64,000 bases of DNA. Origin: Halosolutus amylolyticus. GTDB lineage: Archaea; Halobacteriota; Halobacteria; Halobacteriales; Natrialbaceae. Positions 25,309 through 34,401 of the stretch are shown here, in pieces. The stretch lies in NCBI RefSeq assembly GCF_023566055.1, contig NZ_JALIQP010000001.1, positions 1,245,252 to 1,309,251 on the forward strand, written 5' to 3'. The notes beneath the pieces were generated by a model. That model saw nothing but the letters and a program-made list of their open reading frames with translations. It did not search any database and had not been told where the DNA came from. The position numbers were made by a program, and so were the translations under genes. Each line of letters begins with the position of its first letter. Position 1 is the stretch's first letter.

Positions 25309-26256
25309 TCACTCGCCCGTCGCTCGCTCGTCTCGAACCCGCCGCGCCACCTCGGAGACGGTCACGTCGTCGCGAGAATCGCCCAGTCGACCGGTGACGA
25401 ACCCGATACCCCCGAGTTCGTTCAGCACCCGTCGCGTCTGCTCGTACTCGAGGTCGAGCGCGCGGGCGACCTCGGAGACCGTTCGTGACCGGTCGAGAAT
25501 CTCCGTCAGCGATGCGACCGTCAGGTCTCGCGGAACGCCGACGCCGTCGGTGACGAGCGGGTCGTCCTCCTCCCCGTCCGCGTTCGCCAGGATCTCCGCG
25601 ATCGATCGATCACCGAACGCCGAGTCAGCTGGGGGTCCGGTCGGTGACTCGTCGTCCCCCTCGGCGTCGTCGCCCGTCGTCTCGCTGTCTGTCGTCGGCG
25701 GTTCGCCGTCCGTCGTCCGATCGTCCCCCGCATCGGTTGCGTTCGCTCGATCGCTTCCCCCACGGTCTCCGCCCTCTGGCTCGTGTATGTCGTGTTTGAC
25801 CATGTACCGGCGGACGGTTTCGGACGTGACGTCGACGCCGAGCGCCGCGGTCATGGCCGGGAACGAATCGTACTCCTCGTAGACTGCGCGGAGCGCGTCC
25901 GGGTCTTTGTACGCCGCCTGGCCGTTTCCGGCGTCGGCCGTTCCGCCTGGCGTTTCACCTCCCGCGAGCGAATCGACGGCGGTGCCGTCGAGACGCGATT
26001 CGTCACTCGTGGTCGGGATCGAGAACTCGAGCGTTACCTCGACGGCTCCGTCGGTCAACTCCGTGTCGGTCGCCTCGATCGTCACGTCGTCGGTCACACT
26101 GTCGTCGTCGACGATCGGGACCTCGATCTCGACGCAAGCGATAACCTCGTCCGCGTGCGCATCCGTGTCCGGAATCGCGACCGATCGCACGTCGTGCAGT
26201 TGCTCGAGATCGGCGAGAATTCCGGCGAACTCCCCGATCGCTGCGCTAACGACCAT
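25309..26256 (-). CDS. Haloarchaeal winged-helix/HTH protein, unknown target
   Basis: 315 residues. The N-terminal half (residues 1-90) is an acidic beta-rich domain (AHADEVIACVEIEVPIVDDD). The middle holds an HTH (AVYEEYDSFPAMTAALGVDVTSETVRRYMVKHDIHE). After a Thr/Asp/Gly-rich linker (about 150-210) the C-terminal segment EILDRSRTVSEVARALDLEY ... LNELGGIGFV looks like a winged helix. Two DNA-binding modules joined by an acidic linker fit a transcription factor. The ATG at 26256 follows tacctagtacc. It is divergent from element A3. Confidence 0.68.
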   Translation of the reverse strand: MVVSAAIGEFAGILADLEQLHDVRSVAIPDTDAHADEVIACVEIEVPIVDDDSVTDDVTIEATDTELTDGAVEVTLEFSIPTTSDESRLDGTAVDSLAGGETPGGTADAGNGQAAYKDPDALRAVYEEYDSFPAMTAALGVDVTSETVRRYMVKHDIHEPEGGDRGGSDRANATDAGDDRTTDGEPPTTDSETTGDDAEGDDESPTGPPADSAFGDRSIAEILANADGEEDDPLVTDGVGVPRDLTVASLTEILDRSRTVSEVARALDLEYEQTRRVLNELGGIGFVTGRLGDSRDDVTVSEVARRVRDERATGE

Positions 26257-26426
26257 ATGCTTTGTTACCTAGTACCATACAACGTGCTGGTGGTACAGGA
26301 AACATTTTCCCGTTTCTGGCGAGTGGGCGCCCTCCCGTTCGACTGGATCCCGTGAAACCGCCCGTCGGCCGGTTTTACGTCTCACGACGGCCGCTCCCGG
26401 ATCCGTCCGAAACTGGTTCGGCGGGT

Positions 26427-26509
26427 TATAGTAACAACTGAAACGATTCACACCTGATGGCAAAGCTGCCTTGCGATCAGGTGTACAGTGACTTTCAGTG
26501 GCTACTACA
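26427..26509. repeat. Palindromic element family A, copy 3
   Basis: 83 bp, TATAGTAACAACTGAAA to TTTCAGTGGCTACTACA, with the inner pair CCTGATGGCA / TGCGATCAGG, slightly diverged. It overlaps the 3' end of the S17e-like gene, supplying its last four codons and stop (read on the minus strand TGT AGT AGC CAC TGA). Confidence 0.85.
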
Positions 26510-26689
26510 CTTCGACTGTTTCTTCCGGGTGATGTAGCCGGCGACGCGATTCCGGAGGCGGTTCGAACCGACGGCGGTCGTGTTCCGGACGACCTGCTTG
26601 TTCGCGCTGAATTCGGTCGTGAACGCGTTCGGATACTGCTTGAGGAGGCGATTACCGATGTCCATGACGTCGTTGGGATCGGATGTCAT
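26495..26689 (-). CDS. S17e-like small protein, copy 2, 3' end rewritten by an A element
   Basis: 64 residues from ATG 26689 (MTSDPNDVMDIGNRLLKQYP). NAFTTEFSANKQVVRNTTAV and SNRLRNRVAGYITRKKQSK are the S17e body and signature. The final CSSH and stop are encoded by palindromic element A3, so the original C-terminus has been replaced. It diverges from the 24493 paralogue at about half of its positions, so it is not a recent duplicate. Whether it still enters ribosomes is unknown. Confidence 0.7.
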   Translation of the reverse strand: MTSDPNDVMDIGNRLLKQYPNAFTTEFSANKQVVRNTTAVGSNRLRNRVAGYITRKKQSKCSSH

Positions 26690-26802
26690 TCGACACCGTC
26701 CGTTCCCCCGAGACGAGAATAAAGGCTTTGCTCGCGGCGTCTCTCGTGGGCTATCGAAAACACGGTCGTCGCTCGCAGCCGTCCGGTTCGGAGCGGGCGG
26801 CG

Positions 26803-26888
26803 TCATACGGACTACTGTAAGTCATTTCCGGTGCAACCGCGACCGCCCCTGCGGTTGCACCGGTAAATCGTTACAGCAGACCGTATCA
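26803..26888. repeat. Palindromic element family B, copy 5
   Basis: 86 bp with TCATACGGACTACTGTA / TACAGCAGACCGTATCA ends and inner pair GGTGCAACCG / CGGTTGCACC. It lies in minus-gene orientation: TCA at both ends equals TGA on the other strand, and the right TCA (26886-26888) is the stop codon of the SMC-like gene. Confidence 0.88.
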
Positions 26889-28679
26889 GTCCGCGTCGAT
26901 CGACTCGCGACTCGCGACCGACCACGCCGTCGGATCGATCGTCCGCCCGTCGCCGGTCGTGTGTTCCGGATAGGTGGTGAACACGAGGTACTCCGTCCGT
27001 TCGTCCAGGTACTCGACGAGCGTCCGCAGGTTCTCGTCCGCGAGGCTCCCGACGCCGTCGACGAGCATGATCGGCACGGCTTCGTCGACGTCGAACGACT
27101 CGTACCCCGCGAGTGCGGCGATGAACCCGATCAGTTCGAGTTCCCCTTCGCTGAGCGCGTCGAGGTCCGCTTCGCGCCCCTCGCGGGCCACCACGAGGTC
27201 GAAGTCGCCGGTCAGGTGCGCCGACTCGAACCCGGTTTCGAAGCGCTCGCTGATCTCCCGGATCGAGTCGCTGAACTCGTCGCGTGCCTGCTGTTTGATC
27301 TCCTGTTTGCGGTTGCGGAGGTCCTCGATCTCCTCCCGGATCGCCGCCCGCTCGTCTTCCAGCACCTCGATCTGGTCGGCCCGGGATTCGAGTTCCTCGA
27401 GTTCGTTCCGCGCGTCTTCCAGTTCCGCCTCCCGGTACTTGATCTCGCTTTCGACGTCGGTGAGCCGATCGACCTGCTCGTCGACCGTCTCGCTGAGCCG
27501 CTCGACGCGCTCGTCCGCGCGCTCGAAGCGGTCCCGGGTCTCCGCGAGGCTCTGTCGCCGATCGGCGAGTTTCTCTTCGAGGTCCTCGATCTCGGTCTCC
27601 AGGTCCCGTTTCCGCCGCCGCGCCTGGGCGCGTTCCTCCCGTCGCGCCTCGAGTTCCTCCACCCGGTCACGGTGGGTCTCCAGCTGGGTTCGCTTCTCGG
27701 TGATCTTCTCCCCGAGCGCGTCCAGTCGGTCCTCGAGGTCCGCCCGGTCCACGTCCGTCCCGCAGGTCCAGCAGACGACGGCGTCACCGGTGAGTTCCCG
27801 GTTGACGTCGGTGATGAGGTCGATCCGGTTCTCCTCGAGGACCATCTCGTTGGCCGAGTAGACGGTTTGCAACACCTCCAGGACCCGCTTTGCCTCCTGG
27901 CGGTTCTCGCGGGCCGCCTCGAGTTCGGACTCGACGGTATCGTCGTCCTCGATCTCGATGTCGTCGAGTTCCGCGCGACGATCCTCGAGCCGCGTTTCGA
28001 TGCGGTCGATCGTCTGCGTGAGCCGTTCGAGTTTGTTCTTCGCCTGACTGCGTTCCGACTGGGCCTGGCTCAACTCGCCCTGGACCGAATCGGATTGGTC
28101 GTCTACGTCGCCGGCGGCGTCCGCCAGTTCCTCGCGGCGATCGCGGAGATCCTCGACGTCGCGCTCGAGTTGGGTTACGCGCTCCTGGATCGCGGGGAGT
28201 CGTTTGCGCGCCTCCCTGGCCTGTGCCAGTTCGGAGTCGATCCGCTCGCGCTCGCGCTTGCGGTCTGCGATCTGTGCGTCGATGTTCTGGAAGTCGAGCG
28301 GCCGTAGCAACACGTCTTCCAGGTTCTCCCCCGCTCGAACGGCCCGGCGCACCTCGTTTCCCTCGCCGAGACAGGCGAACAGCGCGGTCCGGGCGACGTC
28401 GTACTCGGACTCGAGGTACGGCGTGCCCTCGGCGTTCACGACGCCGTTCGACCGGCGGAGTTCGACGTCGACGGTCTTTTCGGGGGTCTGAAGATGGACG
28501 CGCCCGCGGTCTTTCCCTTCCGTGAGCGTCGTCGCCGTTCCGAGGGCGGTCTTGAGTGCCTCGATGAAACTCGATTTCCCCTGCCAGTTCGATCCCTTGA
28601 CCGCGTTCAGTCCCGGTTCGAGTCGTGCGCTGCCCTCGTAGATGCCGGCGATGTTCTCGATGTCGATGTCCCAGGTCAT
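26886..28679 (-). CDS. Archaea-specific SMC-like ATPase with zinc hook
   Basis: 597 residues from ATG 28679. It has an ABC-ATPase N-terminus with Walker A VKGSNWQGKSSFIEALK (residues 28-44), a long coiled coil (about 140-300 and 315-480), a Rad50-type hook CWTCG at about residue 304, the signature region ALSEGELELIGFIAALAGYE, and Walker B VPIMLVDGVGSL with LVFTTYPEH after it. This is a half-length Rad50/SMC architecture. It overlaps rdfA by four bases. RdfA is a rod-shape determinant in haloarchaea and its genomic partner is an SMC-like protein, so a role in cell shape or chromosome-linked growth control is plausible. The stop lies in copy B5. Confidence 0.88.
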   Translation of the reverse strand: MTWDIDIENIAGIYEGSARLEPGLNAVKGSNWQGKSSFIEALKTALGTATTLTEGKDRGRVHLQTPEKTVDVELRRSNGVVNAEGTPYLESEYDVARTALFACLGEGNEVRRAVRAGENLEDVLLRPLDFQNIDAQIADRKRERERIDSELAQAREARKRLPAIQERVTQLERDVEDLRDRREELADAAGDVDDQSDSVQGELSQAQSERSQAKNKLERLTQTIDRIETRLEDRRAELDDIEIEDDDTVESELEAARENRQEAKRVLEVLQTVYSANEMVLEENRIDLITDVNRELTGDAVVCWTCGTDVDRADLEDRLDALGEKITEKRTQLETHRDRVEELEARREERAQARRRKRDLETEIEDLEEKLADRRQSLAETRDRFERADERVERLSETVDEQVDRLTDVESEIKYREAELEDARNELEELESRADQIEVLEDERAAIREEIEDLRNRKQEIKQQARDEFSDSIREISERFETGFESAHLTGDFDLVVAREGREADLDALSEGELELIGFIAALAGYESFDVDEAVPIMLVDGVGSLADENLRTLVEYLDERTEYLVFTTYPEHTTGDGRTIDPTAWSVASRESIDAD

Positions 28680-29326
28680 GCGTGTGTCTCCGTGTTCGCG
28701 CTCGTCTCGCTGTGCTCGTCGCAAACGTAGCCGCGGTCGAGCGCCACCTCGAGCGGGACTCGCGTGGGGCACTCGTCGCATCGCAGGTGAATCTGGACCT
28801 CGACGGACGACGAGTCCGTCCCGGCGAGTTCGCCCTTCGTCGCGAGCGACGAGAGCGCCTCGTCGACCTTCTCGGTGACGACCTCCCGGGCCACGGCGAC
28901 GCTGTCGCGCTCCCAGTCGGTGCGAGCGCCCGATCGATCTTTGCTCCCCTCCAGGCAGTCGTTCAGGTGGGTCCGCATCGTCCCCCAGGACACCATGTCC
29001 TCGAGGAGGGCCTCGCCGTCGATTCCGGCCGCGGAGAGCCGTTCTGTCGTCTCCTCGCGGACCAGGTCGTCGTCGCCGGTCAACGCCTCGTAGTCGGCGT
29101 CGATCCGCGCCTCGTGGGCCTCCCGCCCGTGCTCGTCGTAGACTCGCTTGAGGAGTCGCTTGTTGAACCACTCGGTCAGGCGCCGATAGCCGACCTCGGA
29201 GTGTCCGTCGTCCCCCGTCCAGCGCGCGAGCAGGCCGTCGTGTAGCGACTCGTGGCGAGGATCGGCCGTCTCGAGATCGTAGCGATCGATCGTCGCGTCG
29301 ACCTTACACCCGTATTCGGGAGCCAT
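28676..29326 (-). CDS. rdfA: Rod-determining factor RdfA
   Basis: 216 residues (MAPEYGCKVDATIDRYDLET). Features of the RdfA family by eye are GCKV at the start, then GYRRLTEWFNKRLLKRVYDE, LTGDDDLVREETTERLSAAG, MVSWGTMRTHLNDCLEG and a C-terminal zinc-ribbon remnant (HLRCDECPTRVPL ... GYVCDEH). RdfA is needed for rod morphology in Haloferax volcanii; its biochemistry is not settled. The partner SMC-like gene overlaps it, so both are produced from one message. The region upstream holds two copies of a 23-bp palindrome-containing repeat. Confidence 0.8.
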   Translation of the reverse strand: MAPEYGCKVDATIDRYDLETADPRHESLHDGLLARWTGDDGHSEVGYRRLTEWFNKRLLKRVYDEHGREAHEARIDADYEALTGDDDLVREETTERLSAAGIDGEALLEDMVSWGTMRTHLNDCLEGSKDRSGARTDWERDSVAVAREVVTEKVDEALSSLATKGELAGTDSSSVEVQIHLRCDECPTRVPLEVALDRGYVCDEHSETSANTETHA

Positions 29327-29795
29327 CGGTCGAATCTATCGTCCGGGATCTTATAAGCCTGACTATGCGTATACGGCCCGTTGGCGGCCGCTGGCTCCGA
29401 TTGCTGGCGACAGCACGGTTCGAAGATCGCCCCCGATCCCTACCACCTGGCACACTATCGTCGGCGGACGGTTCGCCCACCGTAATTCACACCCTTAGGG
29501 TGTATATTCTGGCCGCAGGTCCACCGATCGCGCCCGGCCGATCGAAATCACGCCCTAAGGGTGTATATTCGATCGCGGGACGCGGGGTCGGAGCGACTCG
29601 CCGCGTCTCGGGCCCGTCCGTCAGCGCCTGCCGGCGGCGTCCGTCGGCGTGTACGCCTCGACGACGCGTTCGCCACTGGACTCCGTTCCGGGTGCAACCG
29701 AGACCGGGCGCAGAGAAGAGTCGATCGCGTACGGACGGCCGATCCGCTGGCGGGTCGAACGCGCGAAAACGGGTACCTCTGGCGATTCCCGGACG
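29327..29795. other. 469-bp upstream region of rdfA with a duplicated 23-bp element
   Basis: It holds two copies of TCACRCCCTWAGGGTGTATATTC (see the separate repeat entry) and no gene I can support. Positions 29327-29360 include ttataagcctgactatgcgt, a possible promoter region for rdfA. Confidence 0.5.
29487..29570. repeat. Two direct copies of a palindrome + TATATT element
   Basis: TCACACCCTTAGGGTGTATATTC (29487-29509) and TCACGCCCTAAGGGTGTATATTC (29548-29570), 61 bp apart. Each has the palindrome ACCCT-AGGGT followed directly by TATATT. The placement suggests a regulatory site over a TATA box. The nearest gene start on either strand is rdfA at 29326 (minus), about 160-245 bp away. Confidence 0.65.
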
Positions 29796-31094
29796 TCAGA
29801 TCCGGTCCCACAGGTCGGCGCTCGCGGCACCGACCGCCGCCATGTCCTCGCCGTCGACGGCGTGGACGCCCTCGCCGCGCTCGTAGACGACGTCCCCGTC
29901 GACGATCGTCCGGGTGACGTCGGCCCGACTCGCCGCGCTGACGACGTAGTAGGGCGCGCTCTCTCGCAGGACCGGGTTCGGCCCGAGATCCAGGGTGACG
30001 AAGTCGCCCCGCTTCCCCGTCTCGATGCTCCCGATCCGGTCGTCCATCCCCATCACGGCCGCGCTCCCGATCGTCGCCCACTCGAGCGCCGTCGCCATGT
30101 CGAATCCGCTCGGGTCGTTCTGCTTCAGTTTGTGGATCCCGACGGCGGTCCGCATCGTCTCGAACATGTCGGGATCCCAGCCATCGTCTCCGATGCCGAT
30201 CGTCACGTCCTCGTCCTGCATCTTCTCGACGTTCGCGATCCCGACCGCGTTGTTCGTGTTCGAGTAGGGGTTGTGCGCCACGGCGACGTCGTTCTCGGCG
30301 AGGATCTCGATCTCCTCGTCGGTCGCGTGGACGCAGTGTGCGGCGATGACGTCGGCGTCGAAGAACCCCATCGACTCGAGCGCGTGGACCGGGCGCTCGC
30401 CGTACTCCTCGATCGATCGGTGGACGTCGACCAGCCCCTCTTCGAGGTGGAGCTGGATCGGCCGATCGTCCGCGGTCGCGCGATCGACGCACTCGCGGAC
30501 GACCTCCTCCGGGTTGGTAAACAGCGTGTGGAGGCAGTAGTGGCCGGTCACTCGATCGTACTCACCTTCCTCCTCGTCGATGAACCGTCGATTCTCGTCG
30601 AGGCCCGCCATGGCTTCGTCCCGCGAGTTCCGCGCCGTGGTCTCGAACGCGATCAGGCCGCGGATCGGCGTCTGGGCGACGCCGTCGGCGACGGCGTCCA
30701 GCCCACCCGGGAGGGTGTTCGGCCCGGAGTAGTTGTCGCAGAAGGCGGTGACGCCGCCCTCGAGCATCTCTTTGCACGACCCGAGCGCCGAGAGGCGCGC
30801 GTCCGCCATCGTGAACGCTTCGTCTACTTCCCACCAGATGTCGACCAGCGCCTCGTAGAAACTCCGCGGCGACGCCTCGAGCGGCGCACCCCGGATCGGC
30901 AGCGCGTACATGTGGGTGTGGCAGTTGACTAGCCCGGGGATGACGACCTCCGAACGCGCGTCGACGACATCCTCGCCCGACGCGAATCCGTCCGCGACGT
31001 CGACGATTTCGCCGTCCTCGACGACGACGTGTACCTCCTCTCTGACCTCGCGCTCGTCGTTCATGGTGACGAGCGTCCCTGCGTTGAGTATCAC
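29796..31094 (-). CDS. ssnA: SsnA-like aminohydrolase (amidohydrolase superfamily)
   Basis: 432 residues from GTG 31094 (read MILNAGTLVTMNDEREVREE); the start further upstream is not needed for the fold. Metal ligands: NCHTHMY (HxH), LHLEEG, AAHCVHAT and IGDDGWDPD. Segments matching E. coli SsnA are FETTARNSRDEAMAGLDENR, NPYSNTNNAVGI and DMFETMRTAVGIHKLKQNDP. SsnA is part of the gene group linked to selenium-dependent molybdenum hydroxylases (ssnA, xdhD, yqeB, yqeC) and recently to anaerobic purine breakdown. Its exact substrate is not settled; a ring-opening or deaminating step on a purine-derived heterocycle is likely. Confidence 0.82.
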   Translation of the reverse strand: MILNAGTLVTMNDEREVREEVHVVVEDGEIVDVADGFASGEDVVDARSEVVIPGLVNCHTHMYALPIRGAPLEASPRSFYEALVDIWWEVDEAFTMADARLSALGSCKEMLEGGVTAFCDNYSGPNTLPGGLDAVADGVAQTPIRGLIAFETTARNSRDEAMAGLDENRRFIDEEEGEYDRVTGHYCLHTLFTNPEEVVRECVDRATADDRPIQLHLEEGLVDVHRSIEEYGERPVHALESMGFFDADVIAAHCVHATDEEIEILAENDVAVAHNPYSNTNNAVGIANVEKMQDEDVTIGIGDDGWDPDMFETMRTAVGIHKLKQNDPSGFDMATALEWATIGSAAVMGMDDRIGSIETGKRGDFVTLDLGPNPVLRESAPYYVVSAASRADVTRTIVDGDVVYERGEGVHAVDGEDMAAVGAASADLWDRI

Positions 31095-31103
31095 AACGTG
31101 TGA
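31091..31103. promoter_or_regulatory. Possible operator at the ssnA start
   Basis: TCACAACGTGTGA, an inverted pair TCACA/TGTGA spaced by three, overlapping the start codon. A comparable AACAC-N3-GTGTT occurs before the XDH operon at 45858. Both contain CAC-N3-GTG. This is suggestive only. Confidence 0.3.
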
Positions 31104-31233
31104 CTCTCTATCAACCCCCAAAAAACTATCTCCAGTCCGTCTCACTTCGGACCGGAAACGGGGGGCTACGACGGAGCGTCACGCCAGGGGCCGGACAGTG
31201 CCGAATCGACCTGAACTGTTATGAGACTCCCGC

Positions 31234-32604
31234 ATGAGTGTACGAACCATGACGGACTGTCTCGTGGAGAACGCGCGGATCGTAACGGACGCGGGCCTCC
31301 AGCGCGGATCGATCGCGACCGAGGACGGGTCGATCGCGGCGATCGGGCCGGACCTGTCTGCGTCCGGGGCCGACGCCGAGACGGTCGTGCAGGCCGACGG
31401 GATGGTCGCGCTCCCGGGCGCGATCGACGTGCACACGCACATGCACGACGCGGGCCTGTTCCCGGACGACATCGACATCGGGACACAGACCGCGAGCGCC
31501 GTCGCGGGCGGGGTGACGACCGTCGTCGAACTCCCGACGCAGACGCCCGTGACCACGCCCGCCGCGCTCCGGGAGAAACGGGCCCGGTGCGAGGACCGGG
31601 CGCACGTCGACTTCGGACTCGTCGCCGGGAACTTCCAGGACGGCGACGTCGACGTCGAGGGGTTCCTCGAGGCCGGCGTACCCGAGTTCAAGACCTTCAC
31701 GGCGGAGCCGTACCGCGCGGACGACGCGGCGATCCTCGACCTCATGACCGAGGTGGGTGCCGCCGGCGGCACGGTCCGCGTTCACTGCGAGTCGCAGGCG
31801 ATCCTCGACGACGCGCGAGCGCGACTCGACGGAACCGATCCCGAGCTGTATCCACAGTCGCGCCCGCTCGAGGCCGAACTCGAGGCGATCGGCCGCGTGG
31901 GGTGGCTCGCGGAGTACGCGGACTGCCCCCTGCACGTCGTCCACATCTCGAGCGGGAGCGGCGCTGCGGTCGCCGATCGATTCGCCTCCCGCGCGAACGT
32001 CCCGGTGACCCTCGAGACGTGTCCGCAGTACCTCGCGTTCTCCGCGGACGACGTCGCGGACAGGGGGCCGTTCCTGAAGGTCAACCCGGGGCTGAAGTCT
32101 CCGGACGAGGTCGATCGGCTCTGGCAGGCGGTCCGGGACGGCACGATCGATCTCGTCGCGACGGATCACTTCCCGACCCATCGCGAGGATCGCGAGCGGG
32201 GCTGGGACGACATCTGGGTCCCCTACGCGGGCTTGCCGGGCGTCGAGACGATGCTCGAGTTCCTCGTCAACGAAGGTGTTCACGAGGGGCGGCTTTCGTG
32301 GCCGCGACTCCTCGAACTCGTCTGTGCCCGGCCCGCACGCGAGGCCGGGTTTTTTCCGCGAAAGGGCTCGCTCGCGGTGGGGACTGACGCCGACCTCGTC
32401 CTGCTCCGGAACGAGGGGTACGAGGTCTCGGCGGAGGACCTGGCGTACAACGGCGGGTGGACCCCCTTCGAGGGGCGGACCTGGAACTGGCGGGTCGATA
32501 CGGTCGTCGCCGACGGATCGATCGCGGCACGCGATCACGACGTGCTCGCGGAACCCGGTGACGGCTCGTTCCTTCCGCGGGGGCCTCGCGTCTCGACCGG
32601 GTAA
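31234..32604 (+). CDS. Cyclic amidohydrolase (allantoinase / dihydropyrimidinase-like, HyuA-type)
   Basis: 456 residues. Dinuclear-metal amidohydrolase pattern: DVHTHMHDAG (HxH), EFKTFTAEPY (the Lys expected to be carbamylated), RVHCESQ, HVVHISSGSG, LETCPQYLAF and ATDHFPT (catalytic Asp). Length and order fit allantoinase/hydantoinase. The substrate could be allantoin, a hydantoin or another cyclic ureide; the purine setting favours the first two. ATG 31234 and 31249 are both possible starts. Its counterparts hyuA and ygeY in E. coli lie in the same type of cluster. It is divergent from ssnA, with 139 bp between starts. Confidence 0.82.
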   Translation: MSVRTMTDCLVENARIVTDAGLQRGSIATEDGSIAAIGPDLSASGADAETVVQADGMVALPGAIDVHTHMHDAGLFPDDIDIGTQTASAVAGGVTTVVELPTQTPVTTPAALREKRARCEDRAHVDFGLVAGNFQDGDVDVEGFLEAGVPEFKTFTAEPYRADDAAILDLMTEVGAAGGTVRVHCESQAILDDARARLDGTDPELYPQSRPLEAELEAIGRVGWLAEYADCPLHVVHISSGSGAAVADRFASRANVPVTLETCPQYLAFSADDVADRGPFLKVNPGLKSPDEVDRLWQAVRDGTIDLVATDHFPTHREDRERGWDDIWVPYAGLPGVETMLEFLVNEGVHEGRLSWPRLLELVCARPAREAGFFPRKGSLAVGTDADLVLLRNEGYEVSAEDLAYNGGWTPFEGRTWNWRVDTVVADGSIAARDHDVLAEPGDGSFLPRGPRVSTG

Positions 32605-32677
32605 TGGATCGGGCAGTCGAGTGACGGACCCGTTGGCCGAGCGACGGAACGGACGGCCGATCGGCGGAGCGGGCGAG

Positions 32678-34399
32678 TTAGTCGGTCGCGCTCGAGGCGG
32701 AGGGCTGGAGCGTCTCCGCGTCCTGGAGGTGTGCGAGCAGCGTCTCGTGGAGCGGGCCGTTCGACCCGAGCAGTTCGTTTCGCGCGTCGATCGGGCCGTT
32801 CGGATCGTAGGGGTCGCCCGCGGCGTTCGTCACCGTCGCGCCGGCCGCCCGGGCGACGACGAGGCCGGCGTTGACGTCCCACGGGTAGGTGTCGTACTCC
32901 CAGACGGCGTCCGCGCTGCCGGCCGCGAGGTAACAGAGGTTCAGCGCGGCCGACCCGAGTCGGCGGACGCCCCGCGCTTCGTGATAGCTGTGCGAGAGGA
33001 ACGTCCCGTCGGGATCGTACCCCGAGAGGAGCATGCACTCGTCGAGGCTGGTCCGATCGGTCGTCGAGAGGGGTTTGCCGTCGAGCGTCGCTCCCTCCCC
33101 GCGGATCGCGCTGAACATCTCGTCCGTTTCGGGGGCGTACACGACGCCGACGACGGGGTCGTCGTCCTCGAGGAGGGCGATCGAGACCGAGTAGTTGGGA
33201 TTCCCGTGGGCGAAGTTTCCGGTCCCGTCCAGCGGGTCGATCGACCACGTGTACTCGCTCGCGCCCGTCCGCTGGACGGTCTCCTCCGATCGGATGCCGT
33301 GGTCGGGAAACTCGCTCTCGATGACCGTCGTGATGATGTTCTCGGCCTTGTAGTCCGCCTCGGTGACGATGTCCGACTTGTCGGTCTTGTACTCGATCGA
33401 CTCCGTCTGTCCGTGGAGTTCACGAAGCGGGGGCCCGGTCGCGCGGGCGGCTTCCGTGGCGACCCGTCTCGCTCGCTCACGGAGATCGGACTCGCGTTGC
33501 TCCTGGGGCCCGCGAGATCCCACGTGCACCGTGCCCGTATCGTCCTTGCCGTCGCGGACGCCCCAGCCGAGTTTCTCCGAGACGGAGGTGAAGAAGTCGT
33601 CGTCGTAACTCGTGGTCACGACGTGAGCCCGCGTCTCGGCACCCTCGATCGTGACGATGGCGTCCTCGTCGAGCGTCGTCTGGGCGCGGCCGCCGTCGAC
33701 GAGCAGGTTCGCCGGGCCGCCCGAGGCGACGCGAACGGTCGTGTCCGCGTCGACGACGAGGGGACGGACACCGAGCCGGTGGGTGTGAAGCGGCACGATC
33801 TGGAGCGTGGCGTTGTTCTTCGGGTAGTGAATCGGACCGCCGGCGGAGAGCGATACGCCGGTCGAGCCCGTCGGCGTCGAGACGGCGAGACCGCTCCCCT
33901 CGTACTGGCCGATGAACTCCTCGTCGGCGAACACCTCGAGGCGCGTGATCTTGCGCTCGACCGGGTCCTCCGGCGGCACGTGTTCGATCATCACGTCGTT
34001 GATGCCCGTACAATCGACGCCGTCGGCGTCGACGTGTAACTGCTGGCGCTGATCGATCGTCGCCGTTCCGTCGACGGCCTCGGTCAGCGCGTCGGTGAGG
34101 TCCGCCGGCGAGATGCTCGCGAGGAAGGCGAGCGTGCCGGCGTTGATCCCGAGGATCGGGATCCGTCTGGGGCTGAACTGCCGGACGCCCTCGAGGTAGG
34201 TGCCGTCGCCGCCGAGGGTGACCCCGAGGTACTCCGTTCCGGGGTCGTAGACCGGGTCGATGTCCTCGCCCACGTCGACCGCGTGGACCGGCAGGTCGCG
34301 TTCGCGACCCCACCGTTCGATCGTTTCGAGTTCCTCGTCGCTGTCGGGGCTGACGAGGACGATGAGCGCTTCCGTCGTGGCCAGTCGTCGTCCAATCAT
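32678..34399 (-). CDS. Bifunctional NAD kinase - inositol monophosphatase-type phosphatase
   Basis: 573 residues from ATG 34399 (MIGRRLATTEALIVLVSPDS). Domain 1 (about 1-310) is an NAD kinase: GVTLGGDGTYLEGV (GGDGT), INAGTLAFLASI, GINDVMIEHV, STPTGSTGVSLSAGGP. Domain 2 (about 330-573) is an inositol monophosphatase-type fold: EETVQRTGASEYTWSIDPLD, GTGNFAHGNP and WDVNAGLVVARAAGA (metal sites). Known archaeal homologues join NAD kinase to NADP(H) phosphatase, so the pair can set the NAD/NADP balance. The leader RNA (34402-34480) is unusually structured. Confidence 0.88.
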   Translation of the reverse strand: MIGRRLATTEALIVLVSPDSDEELETIERWGRERDLPVHAVDVGEDIDPVYDPGTEYLGVTLGGDGTYLEGVRQFSPRRIPILGINAGTLAFLASISPADLTDALTEAVDGTATIDQRQQLHVDADGVDCTGINDVMIEHVPPEDPVERKITRLEVFADEEFIGQYEGSGLAVSTPTGSTGVSLSAGGPIHYPKNNATLQIVPLHTHRLGVRPLVVDADTTVRVASGGPANLLVDGGRAQTTLDEDAIVTIEGAETRAHVVTTSYDDDFFTSVSEKLGWGVRDGKDDTGTVHVGSRGPQEQRESDLRERARRVATEAARATGPPLRELHGQTESIEYKTDKSDIVTEADYKAENIITTVIESEFPDHGIRSEETVQRTGASEYTWSIDPLDGTGNFAHGNPNYSVSIALLEDDDPVVGVVYAPETDEMFSAIRGEGATLDGKPLSTTDRTSLDECMLLSGYDPDGTFLSHSYHEARGVRRLGSAALNLCYLAAGSADAVWEYDTYPWDVNAGLVVARAAGATVTNAAGDPYDPNGPIDARNELLGSNGPLHETLLAHLQDAETLQPSASSATD

Positions 34400-34401
34400 G
34401 G

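Noticed and set aside
26580..28307. A 575-residue open frame on the plus strand opposite the SMC-like gene
   Set aside because: It is the mirror of a coiled-coil gene in high-GC DNA, with Val/Leu/Arg-rich sequence and no family motif. The minus frame has Walker A, hook and signature motifs.
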